This document shows positions 14,815 to 23,690 of a stretch of 25,159 bases of DNA, one piece after another. Location of the stretch: positions 9,056-34,214 of the forward strand of contig CAJTXE010000044.1 of the NCBI GenBank assembly GCA_910580225.1. The letters run 5' to 3'. A program made the translations under genes and the position numbers. The notes beneath the pieces were generated by a model that saw nothing but the letters and a program-made list of their open reading frames with translations, ran no database searches and was not told the origin of the DNA. The first letter of the stretch is position 1. Each line of letters opens with the position of its first letter. Source of the stretch: an uncultured Acetatifactor sp. (GTDB taxonomy: Bacteria > Bacillota > Clostridia > Lachnospirales > Lachnospiraceae).

Positions 14815-16014
14815 ATGAAAGTATTGGTGATTAATTGCGGAAGTTCTTCTCTGAAATTTCAGTTGATTGACTCCGAATCCGAGCACTGCCTTGCAAAAGG
14901 GCTCTGCGAGAGAATCGGAATCGAGGGTAGTATGATTACCTATGCTCCGGAGGGCGGAGACAAAGAGAAGACAGTTACTCCCATGCCGGATCATACAGAA
15001 GCAATTCGTCTGGTACTGGAAGCGCTGACGAATTCAAAGACTGGTGTGGTGGGCAGCCTGGATGAAATAGGAGCAGTCGGTCATCGTGTGGTTCATGGTG
15101 GGGAGAAGTTTGCAGAGTCTGTCATTATCAATGAGGATGTGCTGGCCGCAGTGGAGGAATGCAATGACCTGGCTCCGCTGCACAATCCTGCCAATCTGAT
15201 CGGGATCAATGCCTGCAGAAAACTGATGCCTGATACTCCGATGGTGGGAGTCTTTGATACTGCATTTCACCAGACCATGCCGGAAGAGGCATATCTGTAT
15301 GGGCTGCCTTATGAATATTATAGGAAATACAAAGTAAGAAGATATGGGTTCCATGGAACCAGTCATTCCTATGTATCTGCAAGGGCTGCTGAGGTTCTGG
15401 GAAGGAATTATGAGGATTTGAAGATCATTGTCTGTCATCTGGGCAACGGAGCCAGCGTCTCCGCTGTTAAATGCGGAAAATGTGTGGATACCTCCATGGG
15501 GCTGACTCCTCTGGAGGGGCTGATTATGGGTACCCGTTCCGGAGATATCGATCCGGCTATTATAGAGTTTCTTGCCCATAAAGAGGGGAGGGGGATTGAT
15601 GACATCATGTCGGTTCTGAACAAGAAGTCCGGTGTGCTGGGGCTTTCCGAGAATCTATCCTCTGATTTCAGGGATCTGGAGGATGGTTATTACAACGGAG
15701 ATAAGAACGCGATCCGTGCGTTGAAGACATATTGCTATCATGTGGCAAAATATGTAGGTGCTTATACGGCTGCCATGAATGGTGTGGACGTGATCTGCTT
15801 TACAGCCGGAATCGGAGAAAATGCTCCCTTGGTGCGCAGTTTTGTCTGCGAACATCTCGGTTACCTGGGAGTGGAGCTGGACCAGGAAGCCAATCTCAAA
15901 CGGGGTGAGGATATCGCAATTACGACTTCAGATAGCAGGACTGTCGTAATGGTGATCCCTACCAATGAGGAACTTGCCATTGCCAGAGAAACGGTACGGC
16001 TGGTTGTGAACTGA
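14815..16014 (+). CDS. ackA: Acetate kinase
   Basis: A 399-residue ASKHA-fold kinase of normal length. It converts acetyl phosphate + ADP into acetate + ATP, completing the pathway started by Pta. The opening VLVINCGSSSLKFQL is the acetokinase signature. GHRVVHGGEKF, FDTAFHQTMPE, RRYGFHGTSHSYVS (catalytic His region), HLGNGASVSAV and FTAGIGENAPLVR are all present. Start ATG 14815 is preceded by TAGGAGATAG. A strong hairpin follows the stop codon, consistent with the end of the operon. Confidence 0.97.
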   Translation: MKVLVINCGSSSLKFQLIDSESEHCLAKGLCERIGIEGSMITYAPEGGDKEKTVTPMPDHTEAIRLVLEALTNSKTGVVGSLDEIGAVGHRVVHGGEKFAESVIINEDVLAAVEECNDLAPLHNPANLIGINACRKLMPDTPMVGVFDTAFHQTMPEEAYLYGLPYEYYRKYKVRRYGFHGTSHSYVSARAAEVLGRNYEDLKIIVCHLGNGASVSAVKCGKCVDTSMGLTPLEGLIMGTRSGDIDPAIIEFLAHKEGRGIDDIMSVLNKKSGVLGLSENLSSDFRDLEDGYYNGDKNAIRALKTYCYHVAKYVGAYTAAMNGVDVICFTAGIGENAPLVRSFVCEHLGYLGVELDQEANLKRGEDIAITTSDSRTVVMVIPTNEELAIARETVRLVVN

Positions 16015-16030
16015 TTTGCTTCTAAAATGA

Positions 16031-16095
16031 GCCAAAGGGCTGTGTATCGCTTCATCTCTATGATACATGGCCCTTTGGCATTGACTGTATTTTTA
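16031..16095 (+). terminator. Terminator after ackA
   Basis: GCCAAAGGGC...TGTATC (16031-16048) pairs with GATACA...GGCCCTTTGGC (16061-16079), a long stem with one bulge, followed by a T-rich stretch (TGTATTTTTATTT). The rest of the 420-bp gap to the next start (16096-16434) holds no gene I can support. An open minus-strand frame from 16283 overlaps the end of ackA and looks fortuitous. Confidence 0.65.
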
Positions 16096-16434
16096 TTTAG
16101 CAAGTCTTTAAAACCGTATTCAAATGCGACTTTGATTTCCTGGGAGAGGCATAATGCAGCGCATTTTCTTTCTTGCAATTTAGTTGCTTTATTGATATAC
16201 TTCTGATATAATCTGTGTGGGATTCTGAAGGTTCCAAAGTTTCTGAAAATGTCAGGAATAATTTCGACATTTCTTTTGCTCATAGGATTCCCGTAATTTT
16301 TTTGTAGTAGTTTACAACTATGATACATTTATGTAAAGATTTCGTGACAAATAGGGAATAGACTGTACAGGAAATATAGAAAAACATGTCCGGATGTAAT
16401 GTACACCGTCCGGAATCAGCAAAGGAGAAGGAAT

Positions 16435-17526
16435 ATGGGAGACCGCAGAGGATACAAAAGAGAATATCAGGGGAGTTATGTGCCGCAGAAAACAGGGGAG
16501 AGGCGCACTGTATGGAAGCGGTTTGAAATGTATTTGCTTTTCGTAAGTGTCCTTCTGACAGTGAATATGTTCTTAATGCTGAGAGTACAGTCACAGATTC
16601 GGAATATGAATAAATCACTGAATCAGGTTCTGACCACATTGGCGGTCAGCAGGCAGGGGGATGGAGAAGGAGAATTGGTGGCCCGGGAGGAAGAAGTTGT
16701 GAGTCCCCGCTATCAGTCCGCGCCCAAAGAAACCATTGCTGCTGAGCCGCCAGAAGTAGATTATGTGGAACAATGTGGACTGCCGGATGTGGATAAGCCG
16801 GTGGACCGGAAGCCGGCCAAGGTGCTGGAGCGCCTGCGGGAACTTTCTGAAGACAATGAGATAATAGAAGAGATTTATAAAAATAATGCTCTGTATCCTG
16901 AAGAGATGCTGGGAGCACTGGCAAACAATCCGGAGATGGCGGATTTTGTAAGCAATTATCTGACTGCGGATGCGAACGCATCAGAGGTCAGGCTTACGAA
17001 AACAGAGAAGGAGCAGAAATACCCGCTTTTTCTGCAATGGGATCCCAGATGGGGCTATGCGGCATACGGAGACGGGAGCAATGTGGGTCTGGCAGGTTGT
17101 GGCCCCACCTGCCTGTCCATGGTGATTTACTATCTGTTGAAAGATGAGAGCATGACGCCGGATGTGATTGCGGAATACAGTATGGCAAATGGTTATTACA
17201 TGTCGGGAACCGGGACGGCATGGCGGCTGCTGGAGGATGTGGCAGATCTGCACGGTTTGACGGTGACTCAGCCTAAGGCATCGGATTGGACGCTGAAGCA
17301 TGAACTGGATCAGGGCAATATCATTATATGTTCCATGAAGCCGGGAGATTTTACTGCGGGAGGGCATTTTGTGGTTATATACGGATATGACGAGGAAGGC
17401 TATCTGATCAACGACCCAAACTGTGTGGCCCGCAGCCGCCGGAGATGGTCTTATGATGAAATAGATCGGCAGATTAAACATACATGGGTATACGGTTTGG
17501 AATCTGATGTGAATTCGAAATGGTAA
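16435..17526 (+). CDS. Membrane-anchored C39-like (papain-fold) peptidase
   Basis: 363 residues from ATG 16435, chosen for AAAGGAGAAGG immediately upstream over an earlier in-frame start. A basic cytoplasmic N-terminus (1-31) is followed by one membrane helix (about 32-50) and a short coiled coil, then a Glu/Pro-rich stalk (75-130). The C-terminal domain (about 195-355) is of the peptidase C39-like family 2 type: FLQWDPRWG, nucleophile region AGCGPTC (C222), GGHFVVI (H311) and INDPN (D327). The enzyme should act outside the membrane, where such domains cleave peptides or cell-wall-linked substrates; the true substrate is unknown. It precedes gltX on the same strand but with its own unit, since gltX has a separate promoter. 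Confidence 0.85.
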   Translation: MGDRRGYKREYQGSYVPQKTGERRTVWKRFEMYLLFVSVLLTVNMFLMLRVQSQIRNMNKSLNQVLTTLAVSRQGDGEGELVAREEEVVSPRYQSAPKETIAAEPPEVDYVEQCGLPDVDKPVDRKPAKVLERLRELSEDNEIIEEIYKNNALYPEEMLGALANNPEMADFVSNYLTADANASEVRLTKTEKEQKYPLFLQWDPRWGYAAYGDGSNVGLAGCGPTCLSMVIYYLLKDESMTPDVIAEYSMANGYYMSGTGTAWRLLEDVADLHGLTVTQPKASDWTLKHELDQGNIIICSMKPGDFTAGGHFVVIYGYDEEGYLINDPNCVARSRRRWSYDEIDRQIKHTWVYGLESDVNSKW

Positions 17527-17535
17527 AATGTCTGC

Positions 17536-17564
17536 TTGCAGTTTCCGGTAAAAAGTAATACAAT
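17536..17564 (+). promoter_or_regulatory. gltX promoter
   Basis: TTGCAG (17536-17541), a 17-bp spacer, and TACAAT (17559-17564), 40 bp upstream of the gltX start codon. No T-box-like leader fits in the short untranslated region. Confidence 0.6.
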
Positions 17565-17603
17565 GATAGACAGGACAATTTAAGGAAGAAAGAGGATTGT
17601 ATC

Positions 17604-19058
17604 ATGAAAATCAGGACAAGATATGCACCCAGTCCCACAGGAAGGATGCATGTAGGAAATTTACGGTCTGCGTTGTATGAATTTCTGATTGCAAAACATG
17701 AGGGCGGTTCTTTCATGTTACGGATTGAAGACACTGATCAGGAACGTTATGTGGAGGGGGCTACGGAGATTATCTACCGTACGCTGGAGAAGACAGGCCT
17801 GATCCACGATGAAGGTCCGGACAAGGATGGGGGTTATGGGCCTTATGTGCAGAGTGAAAGAATAAAGACCGGGATCTATATGAAATATGCGCAAGAACTG
17901 ATTGAAAAGGACGAGGCATATTACTGCTTTTGCGATAAGGAGAGACTGGCATCCCTGAAGACGGAGGTAGTGGAAGGAAAAGAGATTACCATATATGATA
18001 AGCACTGTTTGTCCCTTTCCAAGGAGGAAGTGGCAGCAAATCTGGCCGCGGGCAAGCCTTTTGTCATCCGCCAGAACAATCCTTCTGAGGGCACAACGAC
18101 TTTCCATGATGAACTTTACGGTGATATCACTGTGGAAAATGCAGAAATGGACGACATGATATTAATTAAATCAGACGGATTTCCTACCTATAATTTTGCC
18201 AATGTGGTGGACGACCATACCATGGATATCACGCATGTGGTGAGAGGAAATGAATATCTTTCGTCTGCTCCCAAATATACACGCCTCTATGAGGCCTTCG
18301 GATGGGAGCCGCCCAAGTATGTGCACCTTCCGCTGGTTACAGATGAAAATCATAAGAAGCTGGCGAAGAGAGGCGGCAGTGCTTCTTTTGAGGATCTGGT
18401 GGAGCAGGGCTTCCTGACAGAAGCGATTGTGAATTTTATCGCGCTTCTGGGATGGAGTCCGGAGAGTAACCGTGAGATCTTTACTTTGGACGAGTTAATC
18501 CGAGAGTTTGACTACCACAGAATCAGTAAGTCGCCAACGGTTTTCGACCTGGTGAAACTGCGCTGGATGAATGGTGAGTATATCAAGGCCATGGACTTTG
18601 ATGTATTTTATGAGATGGCAGAGCCTTACCTGAAGAAAGCAATCAGGAAGGATCTGGATTTCAGAAAAATTGCTGCAATGGTAAAGACCCGTATTGAGGT
18701 GTTTCCGGATATTGTGGAGATGGTAGATTTCTTTGAGCAGCTGCCGGAATACGATAGTGCTATGTATACCCACAAGAAGATGAAGACGAATTCAGAATCA
18801 TCTTTGGAGGTACTTACGGAAATTCTGCCTCTTCTGGAGGCCCAGGTAGACTACAGCAATGACGCGCTTTACGCTGTACTGGCTAGATACGTGGAGGAAA
18901 AGGGCTGTAAAAACGGCTATGTCATGTGGCCGATTCGTACTGCCGTGTCCGGAAAACAGACCACTCCTGCAGGTGCTACCGAGATCATGGAGGTACTGGG
19001 CAGAGAAGAATCTCTGGCACGTATCCGCAGGGGCATTGAACTGCTTCAGGGGGGCTGA
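17604..19058 (+). CDS. gltX: Glutamyl-tRNA synthetase
   Basis: 484 residues, the normal length for a bacterial GluRS. It charges tRNA(Glu) with glutamate for protein synthesis. The class I HIGH motif appears as HVGN within YAPSPTGRMHVGNLRSALYE (about 7-26), and the KMSKS equivalent as KLAKR near residue 252. Also seen: RIEDTDQERYVEGA, FPTYNFANVVDDHTM and VRGNEYLSSAPKY. The helical anticodon-binding C-terminus is complete. Start ATG 17604 with AAGGAAGAAAGAGG upstream. Between its stop and the helicase (19059-19233) a weak hairpin (GGCTTGACGG / CCGTCAGGCC, 19139-19176 region) is the only structure visible. Confidence 0.96.
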   Translation: MKIRTRYAPSPTGRMHVGNLRSALYEFLIAKHEGGSFMLRIEDTDQERYVEGATEIIYRTLEKTGLIHDEGPDKDGGYGPYVQSERIKTGIYMKYAQELIEKDEAYYCFCDKERLASLKTEVVEGKEITIYDKHCLSLSKEEVAANLAAGKPFVIRQNNPSEGTTTFHDELYGDITVENAEMDDMILIKSDGFPTYNFANVVDDHTMDITHVVRGNEYLSSAPKYTRLYEAFGWEPPKYVHLPLVTDENHKKLAKRGGSASFEDLVEQGFLTEAIVNFIALLGWSPESNREIFTLDELIREFDYHRISKSPTVFDLVKLRWMNGEYIKAMDFDVFYEMAEPYLKKAIRKDLDFRKIAAMVKTRIEVFPDIVEMVDFFEQLPEYDSAMYTHKKMKTNSESSLEVLTEILPLLEAQVDYSNDALYAVLARYVEEKGCKNGYVMWPIRTAVSGKQTTPAGATEIMEVLGREESLARIRRGIELLQGG

Positions 19059-19233
19059 TCAGGAGCAGATTTCAGGGAAAGTATGCAGGTGGGAATCAAG
19101 TAAGACAGGTTCCTGCTGTAATATATATCGCAGGCGCAGATGGCTTGACGGAGGGAGTTTCTTTCCTGCCGTCAGGCCGGTGGTCTGATCTTGAACGGGT
19201 ATGAAATCAGAATAAAAGAGGAGGAGTTATGTT

Positions 19234-21345
19234 ATGGATTTAACAAGTGCAAATGAACCACAGAAAGCCGCCATCATGCATCTGCGCGGACCATGTCTTG
19301 TCCTGGCTGGTCCGGGAAGCGGTAAGACCTACACCATCACCAACCGCATTCTGTATCTTCTGGAACAGGGGATTCCACCAGAATCCATTCTGGTAATCAC
19401 ATTTATGAAGGAGGCCGCCCTGTCCATGCAGAATCGTTTCCAGGAGATGGCTGTCGTGAATCTACCTTCTTCGGGCGGGCAGGCTATAGTTCACAAACCG
19501 TCTTATCCGGTGAATTTCGGAACATTTCATTCTGTTTTCTATCATATATTAAAAGCGTCAAATTCGCTGAAGTCAAATAAACTATTAAGTAATTCTGAGA
19601 AGAAAAATCTGATATTTCCCATACTGAAGACATATGAAAAACAGCAGATTACCTCGGGGGAGGAAGAAACAGAGGGGACAAACAGTCTCAATGAGGACGC
19701 ATCCCGGATCCTGTCAGCCATTGGGTTTTATAAAAATACCATGGAGATGTCCGCTGCCTGTGACAAGGTGCCTGTGAGATGGCAGCCACAGTTTGAAGCC
19801 ATATGCCGTGAATATGAGCTGGCTGTAAAGAAGCTGGGAAGGCTGGACTTCGATGATATGCTTTATGCGTGCAGGGAATTGCTCCAGGAAAATGCATCAG
19901 TCAGAACCTATTGGCAGAACCGTTTTCAATATATTCTGATAGACGAATTTCAGGATATCAATCCGGTTCAGTATGAGGCGGTGAAGCTTCTGGCATCCCG
20001 ACCCTATAATATTTTTGCGGTGGGAGATGATGACCAGGCGATCTATGGCTTTCGCGGGTCCCAGCCGGAATGCCTGAAGCGCTTTGAAGCGGAGTTTCTG
20101 GCCAGACAGCTGCTGCTGGATGTCAATTATAGAAGCAGGGCGGAAATTGTCAGAGCATCACTGACGGTGATAGAGGAAAATAAGAACAGATTTGTGAAGC
20201 AGCTGCGTGCGGCATCGGATTGTGTTCAGAAGGAAGCAAATGCTTCCGGCGGCAGTTTGGAGAGAAAATATGACAGCGGACCGGTGGTGATAAGGGCATT
20301 TACCGATAAGGAAGGTCAGTACGGATATATGGAGCAGGCCATTGCACGGAGACTTGAACAGGGCGAAAGCTGTGCTGTACTCTTTCGTACCAATTCCTAT
20401 ATGCAGGGGGTTGCGGCCAGGCTGAAATCTGCAGATATCCCCTACGAAATGAAGGAGAAGGCCGCCAGTATATATGACAATTTCATAATACAGGATATTA
20501 TGGCCTATCTGCAGGTGGCAAAAGGAGAGGGTAGCAGAGCTCATATGCTGCGTATTATGAATAAGCCCTCCCGTTATATCAGTCGGGAAGCTCTGGGGGA
20601 GGACAGTACAGATCTTGCAGGAATTGAGGCATATTATGCAAAAGTACAGCTGCCGGAGACACAGAGGGAGAAAATAAAGAAGGAGTTGTCCCGTTTTCGA
20701 AAACAACTCCAAAATATAAAAGGTTTTCCTTTAAGACCTGCCATCAATTACATTCTGAAAGCAATGGGCTATGAACAATATCTGAAAGACCTGTCAAATT
20801 CGGATTCCGGAAAATGGCAGGAATGGCAGGATTTGCTGGAATGGATAAAGGAAGATGCTTCCGGCTATTCGACGTTGAGGGAATGGAAAGCATTTCAGGA
20901 AGCATATGGGAAAAGTCTGGAAGAGAATAGAACACAGCCATCACTGAAACAGCCGGAAAGACAGGTACCAGGTGGAAGCCAATGCGGACAGAAGGTTCAT
21001 CTGTTGACCGTTCACGGCGCCAAAGGGCTGGAATTTGACAATGTATGGATCCCGGACTGCAATGAGAAAATCTTTCCCCACGGGACTATGCCGGATGAAA
21101 GTACGGTGGAAGAGGAACGCAGGATTTTCTATGTGGCCATGACGCGGGCAAAGAAAAGTCTGGAGCTCCTATACCTTACCGGTACCAGGGAACGCCCCAG
21201 ACAGCCATCCAGATTTCTGAATCCGCTTTTCCTGAAGAAACAGAAGAAAGCTCATTCATCAGTCAGTTCGTCGAATTCGCAGTTATCGAGGTATTCGTCA
21301 AAAGCTTCCGCTACATTTTCATATTCATCATCGTCCTCGATATAA
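19234..21345 (+). CDS. UvrD/PcrA-like superfamily 1 DNA helicase
   Basis: A 703-residue ATP-dependent 3'-5' helicase-type protein. Start ATG 19234 has GAGGAGG at 19220-19226. All key SF1 motifs are present: Q-motif region NEPQKAA, Walker A AGPGSGKT (K31), LIDEFQD (about 234-240), VGDDDQAIYGFRGS (about 263-276), LLTVHGAKGLEFDNVW (motif V, about 590) and FYVAMTRAKKSLELL (motif VI, about 630). It is slightly shorter than PcrA and lacks the usual C-terminal RNA-polymerase-binding tail. Instead it ends in a Ser-rich stretch (SSVSSSNSQLSRYSSKASAT) encoded antisense to the DUF1292 gene. Probable role in DNA repair or replication restart. Confidence 0.92.
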   Translation: MDLTSANEPQKAAIMHLRGPCLVLAGPGSGKTYTITNRILYLLEQGIPPESILVITFMKEAALSMQNRFQEMAVVNLPSSGGQAIVHKPSYPVNFGTFHSVFYHILKASNSLKSNKLLSNSEKKNLIFPILKTYEKQQITSGEEETEGTNSLNEDASRILSAIGFYKNTMEMSAACDKVPVRWQPQFEAICREYELAVKKLGRLDFDDMLYACRELLQENASVRTYWQNRFQYILIDEFQDINPVQYEAVKLLASRPYNIFAVGDDDQAIYGFRGSQPECLKRFEAEFLARQLLLDVNYRSRAEIVRASLTVIEENKNRFVKQLRAASDCVQKEANASGGSLERKYDSGPVVIRAFTDKEGQYGYMEQAIARRLEQGESCAVLFRTNSYMQGVAARLKSADIPYEMKEKAASIYDNFIIQDIMAYLQVAKGEGSRAHMLRIMNKPSRYISREALGEDSTDLAGIEAYYAKVQLPETQREKIKKELSRFRKQLQNIKGFPLRPAINYILKAMGYEQYLKDLSNSDSGKWQEWQDLLEWIKEDASGYSTLREWKAFQEAYGKSLEENRTQPSLKQPERQVPGGSQCGQKVHLLTVHGAKGLEFDNVWIPDCNEKIFPHGTMPDESTVEEERRIFYVAMTRAKKSLELLYLTGTRERPRQPSRFLNPLFLKKQKKAHSSVSSSNSQLSRYSSKASATFSYSSSSSI

Positions 21346-21569
21346 TCCAGTTCCGGCTCTTCATTGGGGTCATCCGGATTCTCACTGTAGCGGTAGAACC
21401 ATACTTCTCCGTCCTCATTCTCTCCGTTCTCGTCCAGAGGAAGCAGGACAATATAGTCCTTCGCGTTAACTGTCAGAATCGTAATAACAGCACAGTTTAC
21501 GACACTGCCGTCATCTAGTTCCAGTTCAACAGTCATTTCCTCGTCATCATAATCATTTTTCTTTCCCAT
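21252..21569 (-). CDS. DUF1292 family acidic protein
   Basis: A 105-residue, very acidic protein. ATG 21569 is preferred over an upstream start at 21590 because GAGGAGG lies directly upstream. The core (MTVELELDDGSVVNCAVITI, DYIVLLPLDENG, EVWFYRY) is the DUF1292 pattern found across Firmicutes, often near ruvX/ireB-like housekeeping genes; function unknown. The C-terminal 31 codons overlap the 3' end of the convergent helicase gene by 94 bp. A minus-strand promoter is visible upstream. Confidence 0.88.
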   Translation of the reverse strand: MGKKNDYDDEEMTVELELDDGSVVNCAVITILTVNAKDYIVLLPLDENGENEDGEVWFYRYSENPDDPNEEPELDYIEDDDEYENVAEAFDEYLDNCEFDELTDE

Positions 21570-21601
21570 GGGAATACCTCCTCTATACATTGGATATGCT
21601 T

Positions 21602-21630
21602 ATTATACTTGTTTTTACATAGTTGTGCAA
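21602..21630 (-). promoter_or_regulatory. Promoter of the DUF1292 gene
   Basis: On the minus strand TTGCAC (plus 21625-21630), a 17-bp spacer and TATAAT (plus 21602-21607), about 30 bp upstream of the start codon. The -35 is only partly canonical; the -10 is perfect. Confidence 0.5.
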
Positions 21631-21749
21631 GGAAAACCGTAAAAAGAGAGATTTCTTGTCAATGAGGACTTTTTATTGTTGAGAAAATGTGGTAGAATAG
21701 ATGTGATTTCAGGCGGAATATCAATTGCACAGAATATGGAGGGAAAGCG

Positions 21750-23612
21750 ATGACAGAAAAAATATTACAGAAAAATCCCCACCCATTAGGTGCTCATATC
21801 GAGAATAACGGCGTTCGTTTTTCCTTTGTGTCACGGACAGCTTCCTGCGGGATCCTACTGTATGACGGTAAGACAGGCAGGCTCCAGAGAAAGATTCCTT
21901 TTACTGAAGAGGAGAGAATTGGCTGTGTCTATTGTAAGACAGTGACAGATATGAATCCTTCTACTACCACTTATCTGTTTTATCAGGAGGACAGGCCTGT
22001 TCCTGACGAAAGAGCGAGGGTATTTCCGCAGAAAATTCCCTATGGCAGGGATAGGTCTGCGGCGGATATGAAAGCCGGTTTTCATACCGATGTATTTGAT
22101 TGGGAGGGAGATCGATTTCCCAGACTTCCTTATCATAAAGTGCTTGTCTACTGCATGCATGTGAGAGGGTTTACCAGGCATGTTTCGTCCAATGTAAAGC
22201 ATAGGGGAACCTTTGCGGGTATCGGGGAGAAAATATTGTATCTGAAGGAAATCGGTGTGACCACTCTGGAATTACAGCCGGCATATGAATTTTCCGAGAT
22301 ACCGCTGAAAGAGGAAAACAGGGAGAAGGGACCTCATATGGTAGAAGCGGGTGTCCTGGAGGATTCGGGTCATCAGAAGCTGAACTATTGGGGTTATCGG
22401 AAAGGATATTATTATGTACCCAAAGCAGCCTATGCCGCGTCTGGAGATGCTGTGGCGGAATTGAAAGAGCTGGTGAAAGCGCTTCATAAGAACAATATGG
22501 AGCTGGTGATGCAGTTTTATTTTCCGGAAGAGATGCGACACAGCGAGATTCTGGAGATTCTGCGTTTTTGGGTGTTAGAGTATCATGTGGATGGTTTTCA
22601 TCTGCTGGGAGGAAACCTGCCGGCAGAATTGCTGGCAGAGGACGAACTGTTGGCAGATACTAAGCTGTGGTATTACAAATTTGATACGGACCGGCTTTAT
22701 GGGCGTAGTGAACAACCCATATATCCCCATGCGGCGGAGTACAATGATGGCTGGTACTATGATATGCGGAGGTTCCTAAAAGGTGATGGGGGGATGCTGG
22801 GCAATGTGCTTTATCACATGCGCCATATTCCGGAAAAAGCAGGCTGTATTCATTATCTGACCAATTATTACGGTTTTACCTTGGCAGATCTGTTTTCTTA
22901 TGATTATAAGCACAATGAGGCCAATGGTGAGAACAATCGGGATGGAAATGACTACAACTGCAGCTGGAACTGCGGTGATGAGGGTCAGACGCGCAGACAA
23001 TCTGTGAGACGGCTGCGTATAAAACAGATGAAGAATGCAATTTGTCTGCTTCTGCTTTCACAGTCTACACCGTTGATTTTCATGGGAGACGAATTCGGCA
23101 ACTCCCAGAAAGGAAATAATAATCCCTATTGTCAGGACAATACTGTTACCTGGCTGGATTGGGGAGGATTGAAAAAGAACAGGGAAATATTTGAGTTCTG
23201 GAAAATGCTGGTGAATTTTCGGCAAAACCATCCGATTATCAGACCGGACAGAGAGCTGCGCCTTCGAGATTACATAGCGTGCGGCTATCCTGACTTGTCC
23301 TATCATGGGCAAAATGCCTGGTGCCCTGAGACAGAAGGGCATTTCCGGCATATTGGACTTCTGTTATGCGGTGTATATGGGAAGGATGCGGAAGTTCAAA
23401 ATGATGCATTTCTCTATATTGCCATGAATATGCATTGGGAGGGGCACAGTATGGCTTTGCCCAGGCTGCCAAAGGGAAAAGAGTGGCAATTGGCTTTTTC
23501 CACGGAACCGGAAAAAAGGGACGGGAAAATCGGGGAGGGATGTCAGAATACGGAATTTGTCAGGTGGGTTCCTCCCAGAAGTATTGTGGTGCTTGTGAGT
23601 GTTCCGGAGTGA
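21750..23612 (+). CDS. GH13 debranching-enzyme-like protein, probably catalytically inactive
   Basis: 620 residues, start ATG 21750 with GGAGGGAAAG upstream. Overall layout follows isoamylase/pullulanase/GlgX-type GH13 enzymes: N-terminal CBM48-like domain (about 8-95), barrel, C-terminal beta domain. Conserved structural blocks are striking: YHKVLVYCMHVRGFTRHVSS, GVTTLELQPAYEF, LNYWGYRKGYYYVPKAAYA, KHNEANGENNRDG, SWNCGDEG and STPLIFMGDEFGNSQKG. But the catalytic regions are altered. Region II reads VDGFHLLG (about 280-287), so both the Arg and the nucleophile Asp of GFRxD are gone. Region I reads ELVMQFYF instead of DVVxNH. Region III has no Glu in the expected place. Region IV reads TNYYGFT instead of THDGFT. 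It may be a glycan-binding or regulatory pseudoenzyme. Confidence 0.85.
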   Translation: MTEKILQKNPHPLGAHIENNGVRFSFVSRTASCGILLYDGKTGRLQRKIPFTEEERIGCVYCKTVTDMNPSTTTYLFYQEDRPVPDERARVFPQKIPYGRDRSAADMKAGFHTDVFDWEGDRFPRLPYHKVLVYCMHVRGFTRHVSSNVKHRGTFAGIGEKILYLKEIGVTTLELQPAYEFSEIPLKEENREKGPHMVEAGVLEDSGHQKLNYWGYRKGYYYVPKAAYAASGDAVAELKELVKALHKNNMELVMQFYFPEEMRHSEILEILRFWVLEYHVDGFHLLGGNLPAELLAEDELLADTKLWYYKFDTDRLYGRSEQPIYPHAAEYNDGWYYDMRRFLKGDGGMLGNVLYHMRHIPEKAGCIHYLTNYYGFTLADLFSYDYKHNEANGENNRDGNDYNCSWNCGDEGQTRRQSVRRLRIKQMKNAICLLLLSQSTPLIFMGDEFGNSQKGNNNPYCQDNTVTWLDWGGLKKNREIFEFWKMLVNFRQNHPIIRPDRELRLRDYIACGYPDLSYHGQNAWCPETEGHFRHIGLLLCGVYGKDAEVQNDAFLYIAMNMHWEGHSMALPRLPKGKEWQLAFSTEPEKRDGKIGEGCQNTEFVRWVPPRSIVVLVSVPE

Positions 23613-23690
23613 GTCCGCGGAGCATTTTGGCCTTGCACGTCTGGGTGAGTTCTGCATATGATATCGTAAACCAATCATATGGAGAGACAA

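Noticed and set aside
15861..16328. Open minus-strand frame overlapping the 3' end of ackA
   Set aside because: Half of it is antisense to conserved ackA codons and another part reads through the ackA terminator hairpin; no family recognised and no convincing ribosome binding site.
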